Shown here: one piece after another, positions 25,545 to 32,400 of the stretch
Position numbering within the stretch: position 1 is the first letter of the stretch
Layout: each line of letters starts with the position of its first letter
Assembly (NCBI GenBank): GCA_004794655.1
Contig: SMMW01000601.1
Span: forward strand, 1,313,501 to 1,377,500
Length of the DNA stretch: 64,000 nt
Source of the DNA: Marisa cornuarietis
Lineage: Eukaryota > Mollusca > Gastropoda > Architaenioglossa > Ampullariidae
Direction of reading: 5' to 3'
Made by a program: the position numbers and the translations under genes
Notes under the pieces: model-generated
Told to the model about the DNA's origin: nothing
Seen by the model: the letters and a program-made list of their open reading frames with translations, nothing else
The model's database searches: none

Positions 25545-28500
25545 GTAAAAGACTGCTAAATCGATCAGGCATCAGAATGCCACTGGCATCAAATAAATAA
25601 AACCCGTTGAAAACGGAACGTGGGGGGGTACTTTTTATCTTGAGTGTAAAAGTTGAGTTTTTCCTCTGCTATCTCCCCTTTACTTTTTTAACGAAGAGGT
25701 GCAATAGTTAAAAAAAAGAATGAAAACAAGTACAGACAATATGATCAGCGTTGAGTTGTTGGTGTTATCAAAACATTCTCTCATAGTCTTTCCTGCACCA
25801 GTACCCAATTTCTCAAAAACGAACATTTGATTAAAGCACTTTCGTCCCGAAATACCCACCACCACCAATTCTTCCACCACCTTCTGTGTCATGCTTAAGG
25901 CCTATTCTCACGCTGCAATATTCCGCACTTAGCAGGGTTAGCAGGCCCTGGTAGGACCTTTCCGAGTTTTGCACACGGCTGGGTGGGGGCTTTGTATCGA
26001 GGTCTTCACGGATAGGACGCGATTCTATTTTCTTGCAGAGCCTGACCCACATTACATGGTGTAGCCAATCGGAATGCTTGAACACAGTCGCCTCCCTTTT
26101 ACCTCCAAATTAAGAAATGGCGGTGTGGTCAGAGGAAAGGTGTACGAGTATGATTTGTATGTGGGAAAACTACCTGTGTCTGTTCGACACTGCCAGTCCA
26201 GAGTATCTCAACCGAGATAAGGCCAAGAATGCCTGAATTGAAATTGCTCGTGCTCTGGGCAGCCTCGATCAGATATAAAAGTTCTTAAAACGTTGCAGAC
26301 GACATTCGCAAAAAGCGTCTGCATTCTCTCCGAGTCTTCCGAAGATATTTCTTTTAGAGGACATGAAAATAAGGCATCTAAGCGACTCCTTCGCGCTACC
26401 CACCCCTCACCCACATCTTTTTTTTCTTTTTTTCTCTCTCCTTACTTCATCAGACAATGTTATTAACGTAGCAGCAGTAGCTTCCGAAAGTATCTGATTG
26501 TCTGCCATTTTGTCGACTACCCACAATGCGCTGCGCGGATGACGTCACCTAGCAGGACACTAGCGAGTGAACTTGCTACGTGAGAGTAGAACGATGCCTA
26601 GCAGGCAAAATCTTGCACGTGCAAACCATGAAAACATTGCAGCGTGAGAATAGGCCTTTACACTCAAGAACCGTGACGGGCTACGAACTTAATTTTGAGA
26701 CCGAAGCAGGCGGCATGATTGATCGTGAATATTTCATGACGTGATTGTCTCCCCTGCTGGGACGTTGCGTGCCGTTCGTTGCCCCCGCATGAGTGCGCAG
26801 TCAGCAACAACAAGTCATGGCACCTTAATGACATCAGGTTGATTAAAACACGTCTTTGGACTTCACTAAGTTTTTACAGTTTCTAAGAAACAATTAAGAC
26901 GTCTTTATCTTTTGCTCTGATATGACAGTTTTAAGCGCAAGTAAAGCATCATTTTCCTTGTCCAAGAATCAACACTGGGTTTTTAAAAATAAATTACATG
27001 GATTTTTATGGTATAAGCAAGGGGGAATAAATCTCTTGGGACTGCATAATGGCATTGTGGCGCAATGGATCGTCTGAATACCTTCGGGATGGTGGATTGT
27101 TTCTATTTTTTGCTGATTTGTATTTTGGGCGAGTGTTTGTTTTTTGTTTTTTTGTTTTTTTACATATTCTGACAGCGACGTGAAGTAAGCGAGAAAGTGA
27201 AAAAGTGTGTATAACAACGAAAACGGGAATGTGTAGAATTGAAAATTTAACACATAAGGTGAAAATCTTTTCTTTTCGATCTTTATTCTTTTTTGTCTGT
27301 AATTTTCTGTTTCTCGTAAGTTTTTTTCTCTCTCCTTATCTCTCTCTCTCTCTCGATTGCGAGGGTGATAGAAAAAGGCTGACTGGCAGAAAATCTTTGG
27401 GAGAATTATTCATGTTACAATAAATAGAAAGAGCAATGAACCCATCATGTTACCACGAATGCAGAAAATATAGCTCCTTTAGTACAACATTTACCTATCA
27501 ACGTTTGAGGTGAAAAACCTTTCCTGAAACTGAAATAGCACCTTTCCTACGTTTGTTCTGAATTTTAAACACAGGAAATATCTAGCAGGTGAATCTTAAG
27601 CTTGGAAGCTTTATTTACACACTTGATAAGACTGTGTTCGATAATATCGATGGAGATCTAAAAATTGATGGAATGACAGAGGAGTAACAAGTCCTTAATT
27701 GACCCTCTGATCTTTCTGGGGGCCATAGTTATGGAGCAGACGCGATGATAGGACAGCTACGGACCGGAAGTGTTGATTGGTCATTTAAAATCAGAACAGA
27801 CGCTGACCTGGGAGGAGTACTGATGACATAGTTTTCCCCGTCTTGCATTTGTTCTATGGTCTTGTTATGGCTACAAAAGGCTTTCTAGGGATTTAGACAT
27901 GTGACAGTAAACCTAACTCTGAGGTACAAATGTTCCCCTGCACCATAACCACGGCCCTTTTCGTGTAACGCTTTGTGAGGAGTCAGTATTTTAATCAATA
28001 GAATAGCCAAAGGTGCCAAAGGTGGTTGTAGCTACAATTAAGCTTAAAAAAAGACTGTGCCAGCAGTAAGTATAAACATATAACGGTGTAAGCACAGTCA
28101 GTGTACACGTGTGCACGTTTAGCCTTCTTACCTGAATCGTCATTGAAGGCAACGACCGCGGCATCTGAGTCTGCGACGTCGACGCGCTGAAGATCAAAGG
28201 TGCAGGCTGAGGTCACAGCGTCTCCGTAGGCGTCCAGCCCGACCTCCACGGCACGTAGCTCGGGGTCAGAGACGTAGGAACGGTTCTCGTAGCTGGGTGC
28301 GGTCAGCCAGTACAAGCCGTCCACCCTGACCCTCAGGCCTGCTCCCTGGGACCACGTGAGGGCCAGATGCACCCAGGAGTTGACGGTCTGCAACCGCACG
28401 GTGGTCCTCCACCGCTTTTCCCCTCCCGCTACCCCCACCTCAAACTGATCTCCGTATCGGCGCAGAACGTAGAAGCCGTCGCTGCAGGAGGTCGTTCCGC

Positions 28501-28938
28501 CGTTGGCGAGGATCGTGACAGGGTCTGAAGACACGGTGAGAGGAAGAGGTTTGAACCAGAAGGCCACGGTTAGCCCACTCGTCGCACAGGAGGTCACATT
28601 ACCGAGGCACCAATGAGGGTAGGCACCAAATGAGGCATAACAACCGGACACCGAGGCATTTAGGCTGAACAAACTGGTCCCTGCCTCCGTGTAGCTGAGG
28701 GTCAAGTCTTTACCTTCGGTACAGCCTGGAATAAAACAGCTTGTGCCTTTACTAATGTAATGGCCGATCAAAATAAATAATCAAGAGTATAAAAATTCCA
28801 ATTAACCATCCCAGAATTCAGTCCAACATTCGGAATAATCCCGCAATTCAGTGCAAAATTTGGAATGCAACAATCCTATAATTCAATCCTATTCGAATAC
28901 TTTGGGATACTCAAGAAAAGTACATTTTATAATGAAAA

Positions 28939-29027
<89 letters not shown>

Positions 29028-29410
29028 TTCCTCGAGATCCCATGTTCATAGTTTGTCTTCTGAGTTTTTTCAGAGACATGAATTTTAAAAATTAAATTTC
29101 CAACTGCTGAAGAGAATTTCTTTCGCCGACTTCCGTATGAGAAAGCAAAACTGACAATCATAAACACGTTTTAGTTTTCCAAGCAAAACTATTGACATCT
29201 TCAAATTTACTGTACTCATACACTCATAGCAAATTTACGAGCACAAGAAAATTGTACGCCCTCATCTTTTATATCTTAAAGTTCGTTCGTCTTAGTTTCT
29301 ATATGCTTCACCTTTTATATCAATTAAAATGGTTCTAGAAGTAAGGTATCCTTACCTGTGAGAAGCACAAGGACTATTGCCAGAGCAAAACAGAAAGTTT
29401 TAGACGCCAT
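754..29410 (-). CDS. PKD1-like: Polycystin-1-like membrane receptor gene (29 coding exons, 3' part outside window)
   Basis: I assembled 29 exons by reading GT-AG junctions and checking that every phase joins; together they give 6550 coding bases (about 2183 residues) with no stop. Exons in transcript order: 29356-29410, 28132-28725, 23700-24583, 22963-23145, 22466-22591, 21861-22103, 21417-21584, 20757-20984, 20352-20624, 19436-19630, 17682-17852, 16909-17076, 16151-16378, 14099-14134, 13701-13832, 13164-13254, 11954-12474, 11509-11715, 10469-10634, 9966-10079, 8096-8211, 6831-7077, 6032-6150, 5244-5474, 4875-5045, 3845-4005, 2611-2941, 1764-1952, 754-955. Domains: signal peptide (1-18), LamG-like (about 20-205), WSC (about 220-295), PKD repeats (about 300-850), REJ (about 850-1250), Ser/Thr-rich (about 1275-1385), GPS (about 1738-1780), TM1, PLAT (about 1845-1965), TM2, TM3. 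This order from GPS to PLAT is diagnostic of polycystin-1 relatives, which are cleaved receptors that pair with TRPP channels. The last exon ends in phase 1, so coding continues past the left edge. Which family member it is (PKD1, PKD1L, REJ receptor) cannot be settled here. Confidence 0.88.
1044..1099. repeat. (GT)n microsatellite
   Basis: An uninterrupted GT tract of about 55 bp lies in the polycystin intron. Flanking sequence is unique. Confidence 0.95.
1156..1420 (+). mobile_element. Non-LTR retrotransposon (CR1/L2-like) 3' end, copy C
   Basis: A 25-codon open tail (1156-1233) ends SSKRALKTHLFHEHHS and TAA. The text K-x-ALKTHLF is the usual last line of ORF2 in CR1/L2-type LINEs, here 5'-truncated. 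The T- and C-rich sequence after the stop is probably its 3' UTR; the right boundary is approximate. It lies antisense in the intron between polycystin exons 28 and 29. Confidence 0.6.
1764..1952 (-). CDS. Polycystin-like exon 28: TM3
   Basis: This exon has 63 codons, phase 0-0, acceptor cctgcag and donor CAG/gtgagt. It has a strong hydrophobic helix (FMSTMIVFPVNFLLVLLF) followed by basic RRCRPCK, the cytoplasmic loop after TM3. Confidence 0.9.
2611..2941 (-). CDS. Polycystin-like exon 27: end of PLAT and TM2
   Basis: This exon has 331 nt, phase 2 to 0, acceptor ctacccctag and donor CAG/gtgagt. It completes PLAT with WYFLCDRWLAVEEDDGMVDR. It continues into the juxtamembrane HLWFSVFSRPTRSSFTRVQR and TM2 (CCMSLLFLTMITNAMWF), a block highly conserved in polycystin-1 relatives. 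Confidence 0.94.
3629..3670. repeat. (CA)n microsatellite
   Basis: A pure CA tract of about 42 bp is followed by GAGAGAG, just downstream of polycystin exon 26. Confidence 0.95.
3845..4005 (-). CDS. Polycystin-like exon 26: PLAT domain, second part
   Basis: This exon has 161 nt, phase 0 to 2, acceptor tgctcacag and donor GAGAG/gtcagc. It contains LGALTFMRIWHDNGGKGKS and WYLDQIQVTDLQTGE, the invariant IWHDN and W-x-L-x-x-V motifs of polycystin PLAT domains. Confidence 0.93.
4485..4760 (+). mobile_element. LINE 3' UTR, copy B, with (ATT)n tail
   Basis: The segment ends with TTAAGCGCTAAGAGCATGCT, then a short AT-rich part and ATGCGCTATAAAA, and finishes in an (ATT)n run. The same signature, inverted, occurs at 36235-36290 beyond a LINE ORF2 end, so this is the 3' UTR of the same family. 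The simple ATT tail fits CR1/L2-type target priming. The left border is approximate. Confidence 0.6.
4875..5045 (-). CDS. Polycystin-like exon 25: PLAT domain, first part
   Basis: This exon has 57 codons, phase 0-0, acceptor atgttgcag and donor AAAG/gtgcag (weak donor). It encodes YHYQLAVYTGIRKNAGTDSQ then VRFILSGDEADTGVRRL, the defining start of a PLAT/LH2 domain. The domain lies on the cytoplasmic side after TM1. Confidence 0.92.
5244..5474 (-). CDS. Polycystin-like exon 24: GPS cleavage site and TM1
   Basis: This exon has 77 codons, phase 0-0. It carries CLCTHLTSFGSD, with the His-Leu-Thr triad at which GPS autoproteolysis cuts between Leu and Thr. A 22-residue hydrophobic helix follows (FSTIISLIVLYIIMVIW) and then a basic stop-transfer, RHMDKKD, typical of the link from TM1 to PLAT. 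The catalytic triad is intact, so cleavage is expected. Confidence 0.93.
5743..5950. repeat. Mixed (GA)n/(GT)n low-complexity tract
   Basis: Alternating runs of GAGAGA and GTGTGT with scattered GCGC lie in the intron upstream of polycystin exon 24. No coding or transposon signal was seen. Confidence 0.85.
6032..6150 (-). CDS. Polycystin-like exon 23: first half of GPS motif
   Basis: This exon has 119 nt, phase 1 to 0, acceptor gttgacag and donor GAG/gtatgg. It encodes GCRFWDEATNTWSSEGCE, the first Cys-Trp pair and the WSxxGC motif of the GPS. The disulphide pattern is complete when joined to exon 24. Confidence 0.92.
6831..7077 (-). CDS. Polycystin-like exon 22: GAIN-like domain
   Basis: This exon has 247 nt, phase 0 to 1, acceptor gttccag and donor CTGA/gtgagt. 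The product has EAFEVYLQYGDLPNMTYYD and NGTYWIGIKLL, strands of the fold that carries the GPS in polycystin-1 proteins. Confidence 0.87.
8096..8211 (-). CDS. Polycystin-like exon 21: GAIN-like region
   Basis: This exon has 116 nt, phase 1 to 0, acceptor tcgtgcag and donor CAG/gtatg. It contains YHPLNLTDYNSSIQ, with two glycosylation sequons. The MITE at 8343-8615 sits in the intron directly upstream. Confidence 0.78.
8343..8615. mobile_element. Palindromic MITE with 30-bp terminal inverted repeats
   Basis: The left end CCAGGGGCCAGTTGCACAAC (8343 onward, 30 bp) is repeated in inverted form at 8586-8615 with one mismatch. Inner flanks are partly complementary too. The 273-bp length and absence of coding sequence define a MITE. 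I could not see a clear target duplication, so the superfamily is open; the CAG-type ends hint at hAT-like. Confidence 0.8.
9966..10079 (-). CDS. Polycystin-like exon 20: GAIN-like region
   Basis: This exon has 114 nt, phase 1-1. The product includes VGSFQMPTGVLAG, a beta-strand segment commonly seen before GPS sites. Two overlapping donors exist (ATG/gtaggt and GTAG/gtatta); only the second preserves the frame into exon 21. Confidence 0.75.
10332..10424. repeat. (CA)n then (CACG)n compound microsatellite
   Basis: About 66 bp of CA passes into about seven CACG units, immediately beyond the donor of polycystin exon 19. Confidence 0.95.
10469..10634 (-). CDS. Polycystin-like exon 19: GAIN-like region
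   Basis: This exon has 166 nt, phase 0 to 1, acceptor ctgtgcag and donor TCTG/gtacga. The product AFETQRFAMKLQKVTVADLA resembles the conserved strand in the polycystin GAIN region where Met and Leu face the core. A long CA tract with a CACG tail lies just beyond the donor. Confidence 0.8.
11041..11290 (+). mobile_element. tRNA-derived SINE
   Basis: A pol III A-box-like TACTCGAGTGG (11056-11066) and a perfect B box GGTTCGATACC (11108-11118) are spaced as in a tRNA with a variable arm (Ser/Leu-like). A non-tRNA body and a weakly repetitive tail follow. It is antisense in the intron between polycystin exons 18 and 19. Confidence 0.65.
11509..11715 (-). CDS. Polycystin-like exon 18
   Basis: This exon has 69 codons, phase 0-0, acceptor tgctgcag and donor ACG/gtgag. 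It has a Cys pair (NNCPC) and an acidic to basic helical tail (AERQRRDDLRRQT). There is no separate domain call; it belongs to the pre-GPS region by position. Confidence 0.8.
11954..12474 (-). CDS. Polycystin-like exon 17: Ser/Thr-rich mucin-like stretch
   Basis: This exon has 521 nt, phase 1 to 0. About 110 of its residues are dominated by Thr, Ser, Ala and Val (blocks such as TTTPFTTKATTTASS and SATTTTVATTATTSTS), expected to be densely O-glycosylated and extended. It then returns to globular sequence (PYDVAVRKLRELPNNPTYDE). The stretch would act as a stalk between REJ and the GPS-proximal fold. Confidence 0.85.
13164..13254 (-). CDS. Polycystin-like exon 16: helical GAIN-type segment
   Basis: This exon has 91 nt, phase 0 in and phase 1 out, acceptor taacag and donor GGAG/gtgag. 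The product contains FLSLANVTSGMEDATVDD. The phase 1 end matches the start of the Ser/Thr-rich exon. Confidence 0.72.
13701..13832 (-). CDS. Polycystin-like exon 15: helical GAIN-type segment
   Basis: This exon has 44 codons, phase 0-0, acceptor ctcgccag and donor CGG/gtatgt. The product SAEAVVSTLGSVAKRVDNAN is amphipathic and helical, like the helical subdomain of GAIN folds. Confidence 0.72.
14099..14134 (-). CDS. Polycystin-like exon 14: 12-codon microexon
   Basis: This 36-nt exon reads SSSADDQERLAQ between acceptor ctcattgcag and donor CAG/gtaag. Both sites are strong and the phase is 0-0, so the exon can be included or skipped without a frameshift. It is too short to be found by ORF length; I infer it from the splice sites and from the need for a polar linker. 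Confidence 0.6.
16151..16378 (-). CDS. Polycystin-like exon 13: REJ/GAIN linker
   Basis: This exon has 76 codons, phase 0-0, acceptor gttcctggcag and donor GAC/gtcagt (non-optimal but phase-correct). The product contains SLLDLAMNADPETAIRLIGG and AAAILQAD, helical text like the region between REJ and GPS in polycystins. An alternative donor three bases later would break the phase with exon 14. Confidence 0.72.
16622..16738. repeat. (TCC)n-(ATC)n compound trinucleotide tract
   Basis: About 11 TCC units are followed by about 27 ATC units without interruption, in the intron between polycystin exons 12 and 13. Open frames here (poly-Pro/His or poly-Leu/Ile) are artefacts of the repeat. Confidence 0.97.
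16909..17076 (-). CDS. Polycystin-like exon 12: REJ module (donor uncertain)
   Basis: This exon has 56 codons, phase 0-0 as drawn, starting after acceptor gacctcag. It includes RTVYRITTMNELWIYEYQ. The chosen donor is GGCAAG/gttgat, which is not a strong consensus. It is the only phase-compatible site before an in-frame TAG at 16868-16870. If the intron were retained the protein would end 13 residues later. Confidence 0.72.
17682..17852 (-). CDS. Polycystin-like exon 11: REJ module
   Basis: This exon has 57 codons, phase 0-0, acceptor ttttttgtag and donor tccagg/gtaag. It contains LDISQSYDPDLDTNARKDL then FYLFC, matching the D-S-YDPD and W/F-x-C strands of REJ modules. Confidence 0.87.
17932..19010 (+). 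pseudogene. RTE-like non-LTR retrotransposon reverse-transcriptase fragment (broken)
   Basis: The 5'-truncated ORF2 shows RT landmarks RQGCPLSPVLFNIF and the catalytic FADD. The C-terminal lines are YLGATISKDGS, LLYGCDTWT and KLVFFGHVTRHD with a GGRRRGGQRKIW motif, as in RTE/BovB-type elements. It is inactive: there is a frameshift shortly after FADD (near 18220-18240) and an in-frame stop at 18886-18888, beyond which similarity continues to about 19010. No endonuclease domain is present. It lies antisense to the polycystin gene, between exons 10 and 11. Confidence 0.85.
19055..19330. repeat. Degenerate minisatellite (about 40-45 bp units)
   Basis: Several imperfect units share the core AAATCTCTTTG(T/G)TC preceded by T- and A-rich sequence with ATTAAT. 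About six copies have drifted in length and sequence. It abuts the RTE fragment. Confidence 0.65.
19436..19630 (-). CDS. Polycystin-like exon 10: REJ module
   Basis: This exon has 65 codons, phase 0-0, acceptor ttgtcag and donor ctgtag... read as CAG/gtgag. It includes STLVLPPRSLPFGLSKLTV, the motif before the Tyr/Phe-rich strand in REJ modules. It is followed on the genomic strand by a degenerate minisatellite and an RTE fragment inside the intron. Confidence 0.85.
20352..20624 (-). CDS. Polycystin-like exon 9: end of PKD repeat and start of REJ module
   Basis: This exon has 91 codons, phase 0-0, acceptor tttcttag and donor ggaag/gtggg. It opens with YTAAGYYQVNVTAQNAFS, completing the previous PKD repeat, then changes character to CTPPTVALSLPYD and VNCPQTVTTLDYSWK, a typical entry into the REJ (receptor for egg jelly) module. 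Confidence 0.87.
20757..20984 (-). CDS. Polycystin-like exon 8: PKD repeat, first part
   Basis: This exon has 76 codons, phase 0-0. It contains VTVSENVTFIVTCPTGSDV then LNFGDGSTL, a clear PKD core, and ends in TVTHL. The next exon supplies YTAAGYYQVNV, so the repeat is split exactly within the HxY/F-G closing motif. The acceptor (ttccaacag) has only a modest pyrimidine tract. Confidence 0.87.
21417..21584 (-). CDS. Polycystin-like exon 7: PKD repeat
   Basis: This exon has 56 codons, phase 0-0. It begins VDYGDGASP, the canonical PKD DxGDG core, and closes with YTYSDWGIYSIAITASNNIS, the conserved C-terminal strands. The donor is gtgcag/gtaag. Confidence 0.9.
21861..22103 (-). CDS. Polycystin-like exon 6: PKD repeat
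   Basis: This exon has 81 codons, phase 0-0. It includes YTEVGAYLVTATLSNDV, the conserved closing strand of a PKD repeat (Tyr, Gly, hydrophobic alternation, S/N-N), and then opens another repeat at LVRFTAVTANVTSLADP. The acceptor follows an A-rich tract on the plus strand (a polypyrimidine tract in the transcript). Confidence 0.85.
22466..22591 (-). CDS. Polycystin-like exon 5: PKD-repeat segment
   Basis: This exon has 42 codons, phase 0-0, acceptor gactgcag and donor atacag/gtaag. The product contains WTLVTNVTVTVASC then VVDFGLGDL, a variant of the PKD FGDG core. It lies between other PKD exons. Confidence 0.78.
22963..23145 (-). CDS. Polycystin-like exon 4: extracellular beta-domain segment
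   Basis: This exon has 61 codons, phase 0 at both ends, acceptor ttatcag and donor ttttg/gtgagg. The product contains VVVAVNGTAVAHDVG and IDNVVDVKIDDI, beta-strand-like text consistent with part of a PKD repeat. The motif alone is weak; the call rests on frame, splice sites and position between PKD exons. Confidence 0.75.
23700..24583 (-). CDS. Polycystin-like exon 3: WSC domain and two PKD repeats
   Basis: This is the largest exon (884 nt). The first 80 residues carry the WSC pattern, including CRQRCYDNGHVLALL followed by CSCN; WSC domains occur near the N-terminus of polycystin-1. Two PKD-type Ig folds follow, recognised by FTFDDGV with YHAFATAGVHQVKV, and by FRFGDGV with HTYGICGRYNAVVDC. 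There are many N-glycosylation sequons. The 4.3-kb intron before it (24584-28131) contains the Harbinger-like element and a TG tract. Confidence 0.88.
25449..25543. repeat. (TG)n microsatellite
   Basis: A pure TG tract of about 95 bp, one of the longest in the window, lies in the intron between polycystin exons 2 and 3. Confidence 0.97.
25898..26657. mobile_element. PIF/Harbinger-type DNA transposon, non-autonomous
   Basis: The ends are perfect 22-bp inverted repeats: AGGCCTATTCTCACGCTGCA from 25898 and its complement ending at 26657. They are flanked on both sides by TTA (25895-25897 and 26658-26660). A 3-bp TWA duplication is the hallmark of PIF/Harbinger. Inside is a broken MADF-like frame, the DNA-binding partner type carried by Harbinger elements, but no transposase. 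Inner subterminal CTAGCAGG motifs recur near both ends. Confidence 0.8.
26117..26260 (+). pseudogene. MADF-like DNA-binding domain remnant
   Basis: The frame begins MAVWSEERCTSMICMWENYL and continues with LFDTASPEYLNRDKA. It then meets TGA at 26234-26236 and resumes as IEIARALG. The pattern of a Trp, a hydrophobic helix, L-[FY]D-x-x-SP-[ED]Y-x-NRD and EIA is that of MADF domains. The stop shows that this copy is dead. It lies within the Harbinger-like element. Confidence 0.65.
28132..28725 (-). CDS. Polycystin-like exon 2: LamG/concanavalin-type jelly-roll domain
   Basis: This encodes about residues 19-216. The pattern TVAFWFKPL, then DGFYVLRRYGDQFEVGV, then WVHLALTWSQGAGLRVRVDG is the beta-sandwich signature of LamG-like (concanavalin A-like) domains. 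Cysteines (GCYASFG, HWCLGN, TSCATS, TSCSDG, SACTFD) suggest disulphides and hence an extracellular location. The acceptor is ttattccag and the donor cag/gtaagaagg, with phase 1 at both ends, so the domain is a symmetrical module that could have been shuffled in. The role would be ligand or carbohydrate binding (inference). Confidence 0.85.
28941..29024. repeat. (GT)n microsatellite
   Basis: A pure GT tract of about 84 bp lies in the first intron of the polycystin-like gene, upstream of exon 2. Confidence 0.97.
29356..29410 (-). CDS. Polycystin-like exon 1: start codon and signal peptide
   Basis: The exon opens with ATG at 29410 and reads MASKTFCFALAIVLVLLT, a short polar start followed by a hydrophobic core, as expected for a signal peptide. 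The donor is cacag/gtaag. It ends in phase 1 and joins exon 2 in frame as a glycine codon. No better upstream Met was seen, and the next exon continues as a secreted-type, Cys-containing domain. Confidence 0.8.
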
Positions 29411-32400
29411 GAAAGAAACAATCATTTACAGGCAACAAATTGTCTCATGTTTCCGTTGCGATGACGTTTGTTATACGGTATAATACAGAATTATTGTGAC
29501 TGCACTTCTCTGTTATCTAGTGTTGTAACTAATGTTGTCAATCGCTTGATTCCTTCTTCTTACTGACTCAACTGTCCGGACAATGTCAATAAGTAACTTC
29601 CGTTCCAGAGTAGCTGGAATCAAAGATCTTATAGAATGTAGCCTCAGCCAATCATCTGGCGCCGTTGCAACGACGTAGCCTTGTGACATCAGCATCTTCT
29701 GCGTCAGGCTTTTTCTTTCTGAGACGTTTCACTGAGAACTGATGTGGCTCAAGGGCGACTTTTCCCGTCAAGTATTCAATAGAAATGTTATGGTCTTCTT
29801 GTTTGAGGCTTGATCATTCTAATTTGAGTTTTGCCAAGCATTTAAACAGTGTAATGTTTTACACTTAAAACAGCAAGCAGAAAGAGAAGACTATTGATGA
29901 TTCATGTGCTGTTATGTTGTACGTATTAATCATTACACTCGCAGTTGTAATTCTTTGTAGTGGTTGTGACTCGTGTAGTAGCTGTAATACGTAATAATAG
30001 AAGTAGAATTGAAGTATTTAAACTTTTTATAGCTCTCTGTTTAAAATAGAAAAACCCGAGAGCAAGGATTCTTTCAAAACAAAACAAAAAATAAATAAAT
30101 AAAACAAACTGGCTGTAGAAAACAAAAACAAACTAGCATATGGCTGTAAAGGCAGGCAACAAAAATAAGCGAGTAGTATTTTTTCGACCACAGACCCTGG
30201 CAGACCTCAGAACCAGCGACTTCGAGTGAACTAACCATTAGGTAACAGAGTATTTTATTTCCTTCCTTCAAATGACTGGGTTAAGTTTATTACAAGATAA
30301 AGATTACCAAATTCTGACTGAATAACTCTACTTTGTCTTTCGAGCATCGCAGGTCTAAAATTCGTTTTGGGAAAGAGGTCAAGGTCTCATTTTCTGCGAC
30401 ATCATATACATCGTTTTGCTGTTATAGCAACGCCTAATTAGTATAAGTCAAAACTTAAGCAGTGGCTGCATCCTTCAGTGACATAAGAGGCTAGCAATGA
30501 GATAAATCCCCGTGGTTTTCCCTTTTTAAAAAAAAAATAATAAAAAGCCACAGGCCACTTTTTTAAGACAAACTAATGACAGCACTGTGTTCAATTAACA
30601 TATCACCAGCTTCGAGCTCAATGCCACGTTTAAACTGCTTTAACCCTTATGCTCTACGAAAACCAACCTTCTGATCTGAACGAGCTGAATAATATGGCTC
30701 ACCTGGCTAGAAGGTGCCAAAACGACTTTATTTCTGAACACGAACAGTCACTCTTTGGTAATTTCTTTTTCTGTTAAGCAGAAATTCTAGAAGGGCTGTT
30801 GGGGAGCGGAGCTGCGTTCATTATTAATGAAGTTGCTTTGGTTATACAGCAGACGGTGTTGACGGCGCTCCATCAATAGACTATCATTGATCTGCCTTTA
30901 CCCCATGAGCTGACCAGCGTGAAACGATAAAAGTGTTTTCGTTAGGGATTTTTTTAAAATCCCGTTTTACAAAGAAATAATGGCGGGGGAACCTTAAAAG
31001 TATTCTGAAAACGGTTATATTCACGAACAAAGCCTTATATATTGTCTCAAACTGTAAAACCACAAGTAGAACTGTACCAGATAAAAATAGAGAAAACTCC
31101 CCATTTCATCTCGAAAATTTGTTCCTGCCTGTCATCTTCTGGTCTTACGATTTTCCTTCGTACTTAGCCTGATGCAAGAAACCTCATAAATGCTCCTTTA
31201 CGAAAAAGCTCCCGATATTGCGAATGCAAGACGGTTTTGCAGTCCATGCAAAGACTACATACTTTAAACGAAGACGTCAACGTCACATTAAAGATGATGC
31301 CTTCGATAGCCTTTTAAACAACGGTAAGTAACTCGTTCAGCAACGGTCTGATTAAGGTCAGTGTCCTCTACACCTTCCTGGAAGAGAAGGAGAAAGATGA
31401 TGAAGAAGGAGAATGATGACAAAGGTAGAAGAACGCCGAAGAATGAAGAACGAACAAGAACAAGACCAAGAATAATCGCAACAAGGGCAAGACCAAGTAG
31501 ACGAAGACGAAATAAAGATGTCACCATGAGGTGTGTACTCTTAAAAGACTAGTGGGGTAAACATTTCTTTGTTTGGACTGAGTAAAGCTCAATCCAAGAT
31601 AGTATTTCTTAAAATCTAGGTGAATATCCCTCTTTTGTTTTGGAGATACGCGCCTACCAACATCACCATGCAAAATGTCAAAATCGTGAGGTCATGCTTT
31701 TTCATATTAACGTGTATTAAGATCTCCCATTAGATGAGGCCTTCACAATGTAAATATATCCATGTACAATCCTGACATCAGTGATGTTGGCCTTGACCTA
31801 TGAATGGCGATTTGTAGGCGTGTTTCTCGAGAACGGAAGGGGGATTATTCCCACAAATTTGGAGAAATAGTATCACGCACTGAGCTTTATACAATCATAA
31901 GTGTTATACAAATCCACGCCACTAGACTTTTAACCTTTGGCCTTTAGAAATATTAAAACATCATGAGTGATGCCAAATGATGAAGGTGATGATAGCAGTT
32001 CACAGAATATAAACAGATGATGTACAAACATTTTACAGTTTGGCAAACATTGTTTGTAGAGTTCTACACACATAAAAAAGCCCGGGGTACTGTGGATTGT
32101 ATCGCGGAAAATGTGTGAGTTTACAGCTAAAGAATTGTAAGACTAGTCTTCTATACCTAGTATCGAATGAAAGAAAAAATGGGTGGATTGAGGGATTGTG
32201 TTAGGTACGTGCATTCATCCACTTATCCATCCATCCGTCCGTTCATTAATCATTGGACAGACAGACAGACAGACAAGCTTACACACCTGAATATCCATGA
32301 AAGCAATTATGTCTGGCACCTGCAGCAAATAATTTATGAGCGTCGGTGTTGATAGCCAGCGACCAGGCAGCAGGACTTCGATATGCTTGTGAACCTTGGT

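Noticed and set aside
27050..27095. tRNA-like TGGCGCAATGG near 27057
   Set aside because: A single A-box-like word with no B box at the right distance and no cloverleaf.
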